Source of the DNA: Lates calcarifer
Taxonomy: Eukaryota > Chordata > Actinopteri > Centropomidae
Length of the DNA stretch: 64,000 nucleotides
Direction of reading: 5' to 3'
Assembly: GCF_001640805.2 (NCBI RefSeq)
Contig: NC_066852.1
Coordinates: 62,001 to 126,000, forward strand
Of the stretch, positions 11,989 through 23,000 are shown in pieces (positions within the stretch are counted from its first letter, which is position 1; every line of letters begins with the position of its first letter). The notes beneath the pieces are model-generated. The model was not told where the DNA came from, did not search any database, and worked only from the letters and a program-made list of their open reading frames with translations. The translations under genes and the position numbers were made by a program.

Positions 11989-14436
11989 GTGAGTAACTCT
12001 GACCCAGAATCACCTGACTGAAAACTCACCCAGACTTTACTCGATTAGTTGATTAATCTTTGTGGGAACTTCGGAACATTTTTGTCATTTTGGCTGTGAT
12101 AATGCATATGGCAGAAATTCTGCCGTAAATTTTATTATTATTATTATTGTTTTAAAACAAGTGATATGGAGGTGTCACATGACTTTGAGCTCTGGGAACC
12201 TGTGACAAAGAATTTCGCACCTTTATTTTGTGTTTTACAAATTAAACAATAAATAGATTGATCAGTAAAATAAGCATCAGTTGATCCTTGTTGTAAAGTT
12301 GAACGTAAACCATCTTCTTCTCTGTCTCTTCCCATTCAGATGTCTCAGACTCACCTGGCTCAGGTGTCTGAGAGGATCATCAGGGTGGTGTCTCAGCTGG
12401 TCCTCCAGCTGCTCACCCCAGCTCTGAAGGTCCAGTTCCAACCTGAAGACCTGCCTAGAGCGCCCCCCTCTGAGAGAGAGGAGGAGGAAGAGGAGCATCA
12501 GAGCAACAACGACGACAGGTAAGAAGAAAACACCTCATCACATGGTAACTGTGATCTGGGCTGTGATTGGCTACTGTCAATTCTCCACCACTCACACTTA
12601 ACACCAGGGTTTCTGCAGGTCTTGAAAAGTCTAAAGGGTTGAACTAAACCTTGAACACTGAATCTGAATCAGTCTGTGTTTGTTTCTCTGTAGACCCTCT
12701 GCTGCTCTGAGACCGGTGCCTGGAGATCTGCGAAAGTATTTGGAAGTCGATGAAGAAGCCCTGGTTCGCTCATTGGGCAGCTCCGCCTCCCAGCTGCCAG
12801 TGAGGAGCATGCTGGGAGATTTAGTGAAGCAGCTGAACCAGGGTCTGTGTTTGCTGGCTGCTCAGAGCCAGGACAGCGCTGAGGCCGAAGGGTCAGAGGT
12901 CACATTTGCTGCCATGAAGTTTCTTGGCGTTGGCAGGTGAGACTCTGGACTCATTTAAAAGACGAGGATCAGGACCAGGACATAGACACCATCTCCGAAA
13001 GAGCGACTGAGGAGGTGATGTTCGCCATCGCTGACACCATGAGCAGCTGTCAGGTTGAAGGGAGGAAGTCAACCAGGATCCTGAGAGACCTTGCTACCAA
13101 AATAAGTGAGCAGCGCTCAGCATCCGGCCACCAGCAGCTCAGCTCGTTCACCATCAGTCTGAAGATTGACAGTGATGAGCAGCCTGAGCAGCCTGGAGCT
13201 CGTCAGAAGCCATACCCGATACACGTGTCGTCTGAGAAGATCAACAGCGACCTGTCTGAGTTTCATGGCTCCTGTCTCCAGGTGTTAAAGGGCCTTCTGG
13301 CCAAGTTATTGGCCCTGTCATCCCCACAGAGTTTTAGCGTGATGACCGGTCGACACAGGTCATCCCTGCCCGCCTTAGAGTCTGCTGCCTCGGACGTTCT
13401 CGACATCGTCGTCAACAGTGTGAAGGAACTTTGCCAGAAAAAGAAGTCGAAGTTCCCACTGAGACGACGCAAGACAAAGGTCAAAGAGAAGAACGTGAAC
13501 TCCACAGCTACTGAGTTGAAAGTCGCTCTGCAGGAGAAACTGAGAGAGTTTCTCACCTGCCACAAAGACGCTGTGGAGCAGCAGAAGAACAACAAAAAGG
13601 AAAAAGCAAAGACGATTGTATCCACACTTCTGTCCGACCTGAGACAGAAGACAGAAGAGTGTGAGGACATGCAGCAGGAGCAGAGATCCAGAGTCCAGGT
13701 CATAACCGGTGCTGTCAGGACTCTGCTGCAGCAGGTCGACGTCTGCGGAGGCGACTGGGACAGATCCACTCTAATCAAACTGGAGGATCTGATCAGTGAG
13801 GATAAACTGTCCAGCTTCTCCCAGCTGCTGACGACGTCTCTGGGCCCTCTGTGGTCCGGTCCCGTCAGACCAGCTGAGCAGGTTCGTCTGTTCTGCACTG
13901 CAGCTGTGAAGCATCTGCTTCGACTGTTCGTCCTCCCTCCTCTCTCCTGGGGGATGGGCAGGGTCGTACAAGTCCAGAGCGACAAATCATTCACCGCCAG
14001 GTTGGCAGAGTCGGCTCAGCTGTACGACAACACCATCAGCCGGTACTGCTCAGCTGATGTCCGACCAGGTGATGAGCGACCTCCGCAGGTCGTCCACCGC
14101 CTTCTGGCTGCAGCTGGAGGTCGACGCTCTCCAGGATGGACTTCAAAATGATGACAACGCACCCACACCGAAGAAGAGGAAGAGAAAGAACGTCATACCA
14201 TTTCTTCCAGAAGCTGCCACGGAAGATTGGAAAGAAATGGAGGACGGTGAGAAACCGGATGGACGAGTACATCAATGGACGTGGATTCTGACGATGAGGA
14301 GGAAGGACTGGACCCCTCTGAGCTGAGGAGGAGGAGGATCGTCCGCTTCCTCCAGGATCTTTCGGACCGGATTGTGATGGCTTTCTGGGTATATGAGCCG
14401 AGGCCGTGGCAGACGATGGCTCTGTTCCCAATCTAA
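11551..14436 (+). CDS. Multi-exon gene, product not recognised; last exon has frame breaks (possible pseudogene)
   Basis: Three exons join in frame by clean GT-AG sites: 11551-11988, 12340-12518 and 12694-12936. They are followed by about 1.5 kb of coding-like sequence to a TAA at 14434-14436, with AATAAA at 14810. Open start: first ATG after an in-frame TAA at 11512. The product would be nearly 800 residues. Residues 20-92 are a low-complexity acidic DQTS repeat; the rest looks helical, with a basic stretch (13438-13491) and a PKKRKRK nuclear-signal-like motif (14168-14188). The reading frame changes near 12936, near 14050 and at least once between 14245 and 14280. These breaks mean a decaying gene, assembly indels, or an unusual intron at the first. 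Segments such as EEVMFAIADTM and SDVLDIVVNSV vaguely recall helical repeats of large sperm-tail proteins (FSIP2 type), but I do not assign a family. Confidence 0.65.
11612..11835 (+). repeat. Coding minisatellite (DQTS repeat) in exon 1
   Basis: Imperfect units built on GACCAGACTTCTGA / GATCAAACCTCTGA are repeated through exon 1. They produce the acidic DQTS tract and, in the overlapping frame, an Arg-rich shadow frame. Unit copy number is likely to vary. Confidence 0.75.
12340..12518 (+). CDS. Coding exon 2 of the 11.5-14.4 kb gene
   Basis: The acceptor has a long pyrimidine tract (TCTCTTCCCATTCAG). The donor is GACAG|GTAAGA. 179 bases, leaving phase 2. It encodes a helical stretch (ERIIRVVSQLVLQLL) and then an acidic, Glu-rich tail. 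Confidence 0.75.
12694..12936 (+). CDS. Coding exon 3 of the 11.5-14.4 kb gene
   Basis: The acceptor TTTCTCTGTAG precedes the exon, and the split codon AG|A keeps the frame. It encodes RPSAALRPVPGDLRKYLEVD and continues for about 80 residues. It ends GGCAG|GTGAGA, which looks like a donor, but no acceptor with a pyrimidine tract follows nearby. Reading straight through meets TGA at 12938. Confidence 0.7.
12937..14436 (+). pseudogene. Long 3' coding block with shifted frames
   Basis: From 12937 the frame is open to 14151 and encodes a helical, charged protein. From about 14050 the coding signal moves to the frame that reads MSDQVMSDLRRSSTAFWLQL and then the PKKRKRK motif. Between about 14245 and 14280 it moves again, possibly through all three frames (RMDEYINGRGF, then VDSDDEEEGLDPSEL), and ends with an open tail LFPI and TAA at 14434. 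Composition on both sides of each break stays protein-like. This fits single-base indels better than loss of coding sequence. Confidence 0.6.
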
Positions 14437-14809
14437 CAAACACTCTCTACCAAAGGACATTTACAGGACTTTGACTTAAAAATTAATTGAAATTTAGCTG
14501 AACTACCATTACAGAGGCTGAGACACTTTGGCCTCTAACGACACTGAGAGCTTTTATTGTGAAAAGTCTGAAAAGACTTTCTGTAACTCTATAATTGTTT
14601 GTGCTAAAAGTCAGTATTTGTATATGTAAACAGCTGTGGACAAAAGGGAGGAACAAATTCTAACTCCCGAGACCAGGCGTTTAACCTCACCTCAAGAGTC
14701 GTTAAGGTCACACATGACTCTAATTTGCTCAGAAGGTGGTGAAACATGCACACAGCTACTTGAATGTATATGGATGCAAATGTTGTAAAACGTTGAAATG
14801 TGAATGTTT

Positions 14810-14815
14810 AATAAA
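14810..14815 (+). terminator. Polyadenylation signal (AATAAA) of the 11.5-14.4 kb gene
   Basis: AATAAA, 374 bases after the TAA at 14434 and correctly oriented. Sequence beyond it returns to repeat-type DNA from 14878. Confidence 0.6.
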
Positions 14816-14877
14816 TCTATCAACAAGAGTCAATGAGTCCTGAGAACTCTGATTCATTTAAAAGGAAGAAAGTTTAC

Positions 14878-14970
14878 AATTCCTGGTTCTGTCAATGCAG
14901 TCTGATATATAGTGATGTTTCTGGTTAAACAAAAAGGATCTGTCTCTGTAGGAGTCTTATCCATAATGTT
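14878..14970. repeat. Fold-back element, copy 4 (fragment)
   Basis: Right-arm fragment: TGTCAATGCAGTCTGATATA, GATGTTTCTGGTTAAACAAA and CTGTCTCTGTAGGAGTC. Lies just past the polyadenylation signal of the first gene. Confidence 0.65.
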
Positions 14971-15429
14971 GGGTACACTGTTCTGGAATCATTGAATGCT
15001 TCTTTTTTCAGGGTTTTTCAAATAGTTTCAGCTCTGAACCTGTAAATGAAAATAAATATGATGTTTGTGTAAAGTAAGCTCTGATGAAAATGACAAACTG
15101 TCTCAGTTGATAATTAATAAATGATTGCGATAATGATATTTACTGACAGAAATTCTTTGAAAAAATTTTAAGAATGACAGTGGAGTTACTTTATTCTTCT
15201 GTTTCTGAGTACAATGGACAACATAGTCTAGAATAATTTCCCCACAGAATATAAAAATATTTTCTAATGATATAATAAATTAACACAGCCTGGACTTAGA
15301 TAAGCAGCCTGAAACAGCTGGATGGATTAACCAATTACAAACAATCCACTAATTCATTATCAAAATGTTATTTGTGCCAAGATCAAGCATTGGTTTAGAA
15401 TATAAAGAATTATTTGTTCCAGAAAAAAA

Positions 15430-15568
15430 TTTGTTTGGCTTTGTATTTCTTCATATTGATTTTAGATTGATGAGGGAAAACAAATGTAAACAATTTTAGC
15501 ATAAAGCTGTGAAATAACAAGACATGTAAAAAGAGAAGGGGTCTGAATACTTTCTGAATGCACTGTAT
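15430..15568 (+). mobile_element. Right end of a Tc1/mariner element
   Basis: The stretch GATTGATGAGGG followed by GGGGTCTGAATACTTTCTGA and ATGCACTGTA matches the familiar right terminus of fish Tc1 elements. No transposase sequence precedes it, so only the end remains. Confidence 0.7.
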
Positions 15569-16196
15569 AACGGCTGAGAACAAGTGAATCATCACTAACC
15601 TGCTCTTTAAAGCTGTTTAAATAATAATTAATGCTGATTCAGGACATTTAAAGATTCTTTGAAGCCTTTTACATTTATCCCTTGGCTTTACAATACAAAT
15701 CTTCAAAAGCTGTTTTCTCAAAATGAGTTTTTTCTCATACTCTGAGCCACTTTCCAGGTTTATTCCTGTCTATATTATGGCAGTTTTTACAGAGGGGTTT
15801 GTTCATAGCCTAATTCATAGAGCATTGTATTCTTAAAAACTAAAAAAAATTGATTGCCTCTTATTACAACACTGTTTTGTTATTTTATGTTAGACAAGTA
15901 GTAGCAGTTGTACTTTTTATCAAAACTACAAACCAGGTGGTGTTTGTGCCTAAATGTAACCAAACCTTAGTTGTATGTGAAAAAGATTTATTGTTCAGAT
16001 GATTTGTTGTGTTTTGATGGATACTTATGGTTTTGCTTTGATGATCCTCTGGTGTCTGTGTCTAAACTAAAATATTACATTTAATGATGTATTGTATAAA
16101 CCATGAAAAATACCTCACTCCATACCTTACTTCACTATTTTTTCTACTAAATTAATCATGGTGGATTTTTCTTACAGAGCTCTGGCTCAGATTCAG

Positions 16197-16320
16197 CCTC
16201 TCTCTCTTCTGTCCATCCAAGTTTTTCCGTCTGTTCTCCCTCCCTTCCCCTTCCTCCCTCTCTCTCTCTCTTCATCCCTGACCTCCCCCCTCTTCCCTCT
16301 GTCACTTTTCTCTCTCGCTG
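16197..16320. repeat. Polypyrimidine tract
   Basis: CTCCCTCCCTTCCCCTTCCT type sequence with few purines; ends at TTTCTCTCTCGCTGAC. Similar tracts lie at 18515-18770, 45600-45850 and 46920-47010. Confidence 0.75.
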
Positions 16321-16333
16321 ACACAAACGCACA

Positions 16334-16347
16334 CTGAGCGCGCTCAG
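16334..16347. other. 14-base perfect palindrome CTGAGCGCGCTCAG
   Basis: Exact self-complement in a small CpG-rich patch just beyond the polypyrimidine tract. Could be a protein-binding site; no evidence beyond symmetry. Confidence 0.4.
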
Positions 16348-17344
16348 CGGGGAGCGTTAGTCATGAGATGGTCTCATTAATATCTGAGAGAAACAGCTAA
16401 TGAGGGTTAATAAGACACCCAGCAGGACTGACGGGTGCAGTGTGTTCGGGGGGTTTAATCACCTCTTCGTCTTCTCCCACTGGAGATGAAGACAAGATCG
16501 AGGGATGAGGGAAAAGGGGAGAAAGCAGAGGAGGAGGGAGATGATAATACAATGCAATCAGAGTTAACAGTAACGATTACACAGCAGATCAGTTCGGCTG
16601 AAACGATCCTGACGTTCAGACGTGAACGGCTATGACTGAGCTGATTGTCACAGTTCACAGTCAGGTGCACCTCGTTAGTTGTCATGGCAACTCTGGAGGC
16701 AATCAGGAAAAGCTCATTAGTGATCTTTTTTTTTTCTTTTTTAGACAAGACAATGAGATGAGGTTATTCTAGATTAAATTACAGTGGATTTCATTAGAGA
16801 AGATAAGTGTGACTGACAGAAGTCGAAAATACGAGATTAGACCAGTTAAAACCAGAGGCGATGATAGATTATGTGACGAGCTGAGATTTTAAACGATCAG
16901 AGTAGATCAGAGATCCTCATTTCAGAGTCATAACTCAGATAATTCTGAACACACAGACGTGAAACATGTTTTTATATCCATTGTGACATGCTCTTTCCGA
17001 GGACGTCGTTTCCTCCAACGTCCGTCTGTAATAGACTTAGACATCCAACAGGAACAAAGACAAAACTCTCCCCAGGGGGACGACAGAGAGTTAAAGATAC
17101 TGTGAGAGATAAATTAGATTTAAAATGAAATAACTCAGACACAGACATGAAACCCAAAGATATCGTTATTTCTGATGTCCACCAGGACTAAACCGATATA
17201 AAACCTCTTAGACATTAGTGAAGAAACTGCTGAACTTGTCTGAGAACCATCAGGTTTTTTAGTTTTCTTCAGTATCACAGTAATCCAGGGTTCAGTTTTC
17301 TGATTATTGTCTATAAAACAAGTTCTTGGAGTACAAAGCGAACT

Positions 17345-17530
17345 CATTAAACACCGTTTTGTCCGACCAACAGTCCAAAAATTGTTAAATTTACAACATT
17401 ATAACAGCAATAAAAGTGACTGTTCTTAACTGATCAACTTGCAAAGGTTTGATGTTTTTGCTTTTAGTTATCAAAATAGCTGCTGTTTATGTTTCCTTTC
17501 AATCAACTAATTAATTAATTAGGTGTTTTT
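17345..17530 (-). repeat. Partial copy of the AGCTGCAACTAAC-type repeat
   Basis: GTCCGACCAACAGTCCAAAA and CAATCAACTAATTAATTAAT. Diverged; orientation uncertain. Confidence 0.45.
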
Positions 17531-17819
17531 GGACCAAACTGTTGGGGGGACTGTTTAGTCCCATTGCTTACAGATGATGTTTTACACAGGTTTCTAAAAA
17601 TGGCGGTTGCCGGTGCTGCATTGGCTCATGTGTTCGACTAAACAACATAAACCTATGTCACTCACAGATCCTCTTGTGCTGGGAGAGAACCTACTCTGAA
17701 GCAGGAGCTAAAAACAGTACCTCAAAATGGCCTTTTAAGAGCTATGATGGTTTCCATTTCTTGCAGAGTGGAGATAAAGACAGGGTCGTCCACCCAGACA
17801 AACAAGTCAACATTGTTAA

Positions 17820-18135
17820 TAACGAGTGTTAGTAATGAAGTGGCGCCTCATGGCTGTATGCCTACGCCAACAAGTCCAGTTGCAACGTGTGATGACCTTT
17901 GACCACCAAGTTTGATCAGTTCACCTTTGAGTCCAAGTGAATGTTTGTACCAAATCTGAAGAAAACCCCTTGAGGCATTACTGAGATATCATGATCACAA
18001 AAATGGGACAAAAGGACAAACTGATGGACGAATGAACCAACCAACAAACGAACAAACCAATGAACCAACAAATGAACAAATGAACCGATGGATGGACGGA
18101 CAACCTGAAGACATGACACCTTCAGCCACAGCTGA
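17820..18135 (+). repeat. Percomorph repeat with terminal ACGGACGGA/AACAAACCAA slippage
   Basis: GACCTTTGACCACCAAGTTT and GAGTCCAAGTGAATGTTTGT are hallmark segments of a common fish repeat. It ends in a degenerate tetranucleotide run (GATGGACGAATGAACCAACC) at 18020-18105 and a GCCACAGCTG end. Confidence 0.75.
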
Positions 18136-18872
18136 CATCAACATGGATGTATAATAATTTATGTAACTCACATCACATCAGCTTTAAATGAAGTAATTTA
18201 TTTACCAGGACTGGTTTTGTTCACCTTTTCTTGCAGTACAGTCGTATCAGCAGTGTTGACTGGAGGAATGATAACAGCACTTTAAATGTCTGTGAGAGTT
18301 GTATTAAATTAGACTTTTATTACTCGTTTATTTGCACACTTTAAAGATTTCATCACGCCGCTGAGTCACTCTGATGTTAAGGCTTTGCTGTAAAACAACA
18401 TGGTTGCAGCCCTGATGGAGGAAACAAAGGAGGTAGGAGGCTGCAGACCTTCTGCTCTGCTGAGCCTGGAAATCTGATCATCACACACACAGACACACAC
18501 TCCTCACACTCATATGTTTCCTCTGTTTCTTCACCCATTTACAGTCTCTCCCCCTCTCCTCTCATCCCTCCCTCCCTCATCCTTCTTCTTCTCTGACTTT
18601 TATTTCTTTGTTTATTTCTCCTCACTACGCTGCTTCCTATTTGTCTCCATCTCGAGCTCACTCTCCTCTCTCCCCTCGTTTATCTCTTCTCTTTTTTTAT
18701 GTTCCTTTCTTTATTTACTCCCCCCTCCCCCCTCCTCCCTCCTCCCTGTTCCTCGAGCTCCCATGATGCCTCTCTGCACTGTCACACCTGTCCAGAGGCC
18801 ATTTCACATTCACCACTCTCTGCTGTTTACAAATGTTCACACACATCAAACACACAGATACACACTGACTAA

Positions 18873-19032
18873 TGTGTGTGTGTGTGTGTGTGTGTGAGCA
18901 GCAGCGTCAGCATTCCTCTAAGTTGTTCACCTGCAGCAACACACACAAAATATACAGTGCACACACCTGTCAGGGCTGCCTGTACACAAAGACACAAATC
19001 TCACACACACTCACACACACACACACACACAC
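18873..19032. repeat. GT array (18873-18896) and CA array (19012-19032)
   Basis: Short inverted microsatellite pair. Confidence 0.85.
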
Positions 19033-19944
19033 CAACACTTGTGAGTTACAGGATAATACTCTACTAGCTTTAGCAGTAGTAGCAGAAGTATTAAAGTCTG
19101 TGTAACAGATTATGAACATGTGTAAAGTCTGTAAACTGTGTGTTACAGCATCGTGGGTCTGAAACAGCGGCTCGATTTCAGCATCACCTCGCCCCTAACA
19201 CTGGTTACAGGTCACTGTACCGTGAGCGCCTCAATGGACTTCCAGTTCACTCCCATACAGAGCAATGTGGAAATGAGGCATTATTCCTCCTTAACTACAA
19301 AATTCTGACTTAAGAGAGTTTGTAGAAGTTGTAAACCATCTGTACTTTGATTGATTTTACAGAAGAAAAGACAACCAAAGGTCTCTCTAACCAGGGGAAA
19401 CTGCTGCATTTGTCTATCTGAATTATTGAACAGATGTTGAGAACAATTCACAGGTCTAAGTCGTTAAAGGATGTATTTTATTTTTGATAATGTTTAGTTC
19501 TCGTATTGTTGTTATGTTTTCATATTTAACATCAGTAGTGGTATTTATCCTGTGATGAAAGGAGTTTCAACATCAGGTAGTTTTACGGTGGAATGAGCAA
19601 CACAACAGTTAGGATATCTCCATAGCTCACCACAGACATGATGGTTAAATGATTTTCCTGTCCTCAGAGTAAAAATGATTTATTATGGACATTAAAAACC
19701 CATTCTTATCATCAGATTTTGTTCCAGTGTGTTTCTTTAATCATGTTATTTTCCGTCAGGTGACAGCGGGAACAGCTCAGGTGAGATTAATGGTTTTGGT
19801 GAAGCCGGCAGCGCTGTATGTTGACACATTCAGGGGATTATCCTCCTGTTAACATTAACAATTTAATCTTAATCCAGTTACAACAACAGTATGGAAACTC
19901 ACCTCAATCGCTGATCTCCTTCCTTCTCTTCTACCTTCCTCTCC

Positions 19945-19970
19945 TCCTCCTCCTCCTCCTCCTCCTCCTG
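19945..19970. repeat. (CCT)n trinucleotide array
   Basis: CTC/CCT units at 19945-19970. Similar arrays lie at 21500-21520 and 24036-24052. Confidence 0.8.
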
Positions 19971-20579
19971 TAGAAGTGACAGTGAAACAGCAGCTATATT
20001 AAGCAGCGTTCAGGAGCGCTGACTGTTGCGTTATTGTTCACCGGGTAATAACAGCTGTCATCTGTGAGGACACAGCAGCGGAAAGACGTTAAAAAATCCT
20101 TAACACGGCTGTCAGCTTCACTCTTAACCTACATCAGTGAGGAAGAAATGAAAATGAAAAAAAAAGGCAAAGAAAAGAAGTGGAGGAGAGAGGATTTACA
20201 GTATGAAGGAGGTAAAGAGATATTTACATACAAACAGGAAGCTAAAACAGCACATGGTCTGACAGTGAAAAAGCTGATTATCCAACCTGACTTCAGAAAT
20301 CTTCATAAAAGCAGGAAACCAGCTTTTATTTTTCAGATTAAGTGACTAAAAAATAACCTTGACTCGATTCCTGATGGAGAAACCGGATTATCTGAACCTT
20401 TAAACTGGTGCTAACGTGTTTTTATTTGCTTGATGAATCCCAGAGTCATGCAGGGAACGAGTGGAGGGACACTGGGGTACAATGTCCATCCATTCACCAC
20501 CTCCTGCTCCCTGCCATCCACAATATCCCTGTCCTTTTTGTATTGTTGTAAGCAGTGAATTTTCCAGGTGGTTTCCAGG

Positions 20580-20960
20580 TATGACCAATCAGCCACAACA
20601 TTATAACACTGATCATTTTGTTACAGTCCAATGTTCAGCTGGGAAACCTTTGGTTCATTCGCCTGGAGTACTGATCATACCACCCACCTAAACACTGTTG
20701 TAGACCAAGCACGCCCCGAGCAGGACAATGCCTCCACCACATCGCAAAAACTGCTCAGAAATGTCTCAAGGAACACGACAAAGGTGTTGACCTGGCCTCC
20801 AGACTGCCCAGATCCAAATCTGATCCAGCATCTGTGGGATGATCAGGAGCAAGCCAGATCTAGGGAGGCCCCACAGGACCCAAAGGATCCACTTCCAATG
20901 AACTGGTGCCAGACAACCAGAGCTGTTTTGGTGGCACCAACACAAAATTAGGAAGGGCCC
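20580..20960 (+). mobile_element. Tc1/mariner transposon relic, internally deleted, transposase inactive
   Basis: It begins with a terminal-repeat-like segment (CCAATCAGCCACAACATTAT) and jumps directly to the C-terminal part of a Tc1-type transposase. Recognisable blocks in order are MFSWETFG, EQDNA, LTWPPDCPDPN-LIQHLWD, EAPQDPKD and AVLVAPTQN. The DNA-binding part and first catalytic block are missing, and frames shift. In intact relatives the last catalytic block reads N-P-I-E-H-L-W-D; here the Glu is Gln, so it cannot be active. Confidence 0.85.
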
Positions 20961-22204
20961 ACAGATGCTGGATCAGATAGGGCTACAGAGTTTTTAGAGT
21001 TTCAGGCTGATCTGACTCTTGATTTAGGTTGTTTGCATCTTCCTAGTATGAGAGTATCAGAGCACCTGCCCATTTTCCATTTGTCAAAACTTCTACACAA
21101 AGTTAACTTGAGCTCATTTTTCTGACACGTCTCCAAGCAGCAGCAGGGCTACACTCTGAAACTTGACGCCCACCTTTCCAGAATTTGCCACAAAATTTTC
21201 CACGCCTGTCCTCCTTTTAAATGAGAGGAGACAAGGATGAAATCTGGCTGCCAGAGGACATTTGGTGGCTCTTCTGTCCGCTCACCTTCCACTCTGCCTT
21301 TTTCTCTCCTCCACTCCACTTTTTTTAAATTTCCTCATCTGTCCTCGCTTCTTTTCCTTTCTTCCACTTCGTTTGTAGTTTGCAGACCTTATGTTTTTTT
21401 GTTCTCTTTCCCTGAAGCGAGCTGTAATAAGGCAGTGATGATGCAGACATATTTTGGCTGAGGTCATGTTTACTCACTTGGCCTCATTATTACAAAGCCT
21501 TCCTCCTCCTCCTCCTCCTCTTTATCCTCTTCCTCTCCTCTTCCATCATGATAGTTACAACTCTTTCCTGACCACGCAAGGTAGATGTTTACATCAAACG
21601 ACTACAAGGAGGACTTAATGCTCAGCCATGGTCTCACAGCTCCAGGTGGATCGGCTTAATTGTTGCCAAATCCTTCCAACCTTGAGGGAGTTTTCCCAAA
21701 CATGCCCAAAGAGAAGAACCCCTGCCTCACCACCGCCTGAACTTAGCTCACCCTGTAAATTTCCCTCTTTAGCTGCTTTGAATGTAAATCTAAGTATTTG
21801 CTCCATAGGGCATTTCATGGATATGCAGTAGTTTTCTTCTGCTGCTTCGGTGTTTGCCTGCATTCAGAGCCTGTGAGGTTTCCTTTGGGGGAAAAGAAAA
21901 GATCCCAGATTATTCAGTTTTCAGATCTACCTCAGGTTAGGAAAACCGCTCTTCATGGTGTTTTGTAAATAAATCGGGTTAACTTTTAAAAATTGTTGAT
22001 GAATAAATTTGAACACAGTTTCCTTACAGGCAGGATAGTCATAATCCTGGACTCTGATTGGTCAGCGGCTCCTCCAGTTTAAATGAGGTCAACATTTAAG
22101 AGGAGACTTCTCTCTTTCACAAGCTGCCAGCCAGACTGATCTGAATTAATGATTCATTACCTGGAGTTCATAAAACTGCCTTTGAAAATAATAAGTAAAA
22201 TAAG

Positions 22205-23000
22205 TAAAATAGACCTGAGATGTTTGCCTTCTCTTAACTGACATCAGACTTAACTTAGACTTGTCTTAAATGACTTGAGGCTGATGTGGACCCCCTCTTG
22301 GTGGCCAGATACACTGTTCTTGATCAATGCTGCATCAATCATTTGCACCCAAAAACATGAGAACATAGGAACCAGGTTAAAAATATCAGAGTTATCCTTT
22401 AAGGACTTGATATTTACCTGTTTCAAAAAACAAAAAAAGCTAAAGAGTTTACTTAGATCTTATGACTTGATTGTCATGAATAATTTAAATCTTGACTCGA
22501 GACTTGAACTTGTTTCATATGACTTGATTACTTTACTTGGGACTATCTCAAATAATCAACACCTTAACTTGACCTGACTTGTTCAATACCTGACTTGATT
22601 TAGACTTATTTCAAGTGACTCAAAAATTAATTAGAGTATTGAAGACTGAACATGACTGCTGTTCAATAAACTGAAGACTCATAGACTGTTTTGAATGCCT
22701 GAGATTTCTCTTGGACATTTATTCTTGATCGTCTCCAGACTTGACTGAAGATGGACCTGGATTTGTCTTAGGTGACTTGAGAACAGACCTCGACTTGTCA
22801 CAAATGAGCAGGAGACTTCATTTAGACTTGCAATAAAGGACTTGAGACATGACTTCAACTGTCTCTAATGACTTTGAACTTCACTAAAACCTTGTCTGAA
22901 ACTATTTTAGACTTCTGTTGGACATTCTCTCAACTGCCTTCAGACTCGGTTTAGCTCAAATGACTTGAGACTTGACCTAAACGGATTTTAAATTAGATGG
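22205..23000. repeat. Degenerate ACTTGA minisatellite
   Basis: Variants of GACTTGAGACTTGACTTG alternate with CTTGTCTCAAATGACTTG through about 800 bases. Periodicity is roughly 25-35 bases but strongly decayed. It contains a TTAA-ended fragment (22300-22404) near its left end. No gene. Confidence 0.7.
22300..22404. repeat. TTAA-ended element fragment
   Basis: ATCAATCATTTGCACCCAAA through CAGAGTTATCCTTTAA. Reversed, this is the TTAAAGGATAACTCTG terminus common in fish miniature transposons. Shared with 54945-55050. Confidence 0.6.

Larger units (their letters stand above)
15569..17344. other. No gene seen
   Basis: AT-rich sequence, then the 16.2 kb polypyrimidine tract and a TAATGAG-rich segment at 16370-16480 that might be a conserved non-coding element. 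Conservation cannot be judged from one genome. Confidence 0.45.
18136..20579. other. No gene seen
   Basis: Polypyrimidine and microsatellite stretches. Long frames at 18514-18897 are low complexity and not credible. Confidence 0.55.

Noticed and set aside
13263..13994. Minus-strand frame of 243 codons
   Set aside because: Antisense shadow of the plus-strand coding block, whose upstream exons and splice sites fix the coding strand.
18514..18897. Frame of 127 codons, Phe/Ser/Leu rich
   Set aside because: Polypyrimidine tract running into a GT array.
20461..20691. Frame of 76 codons starting MEGHWGTMSIH
   Set aside because: Chance frame crossing the edge of the Tc1 relic; does not match the transposase frame.
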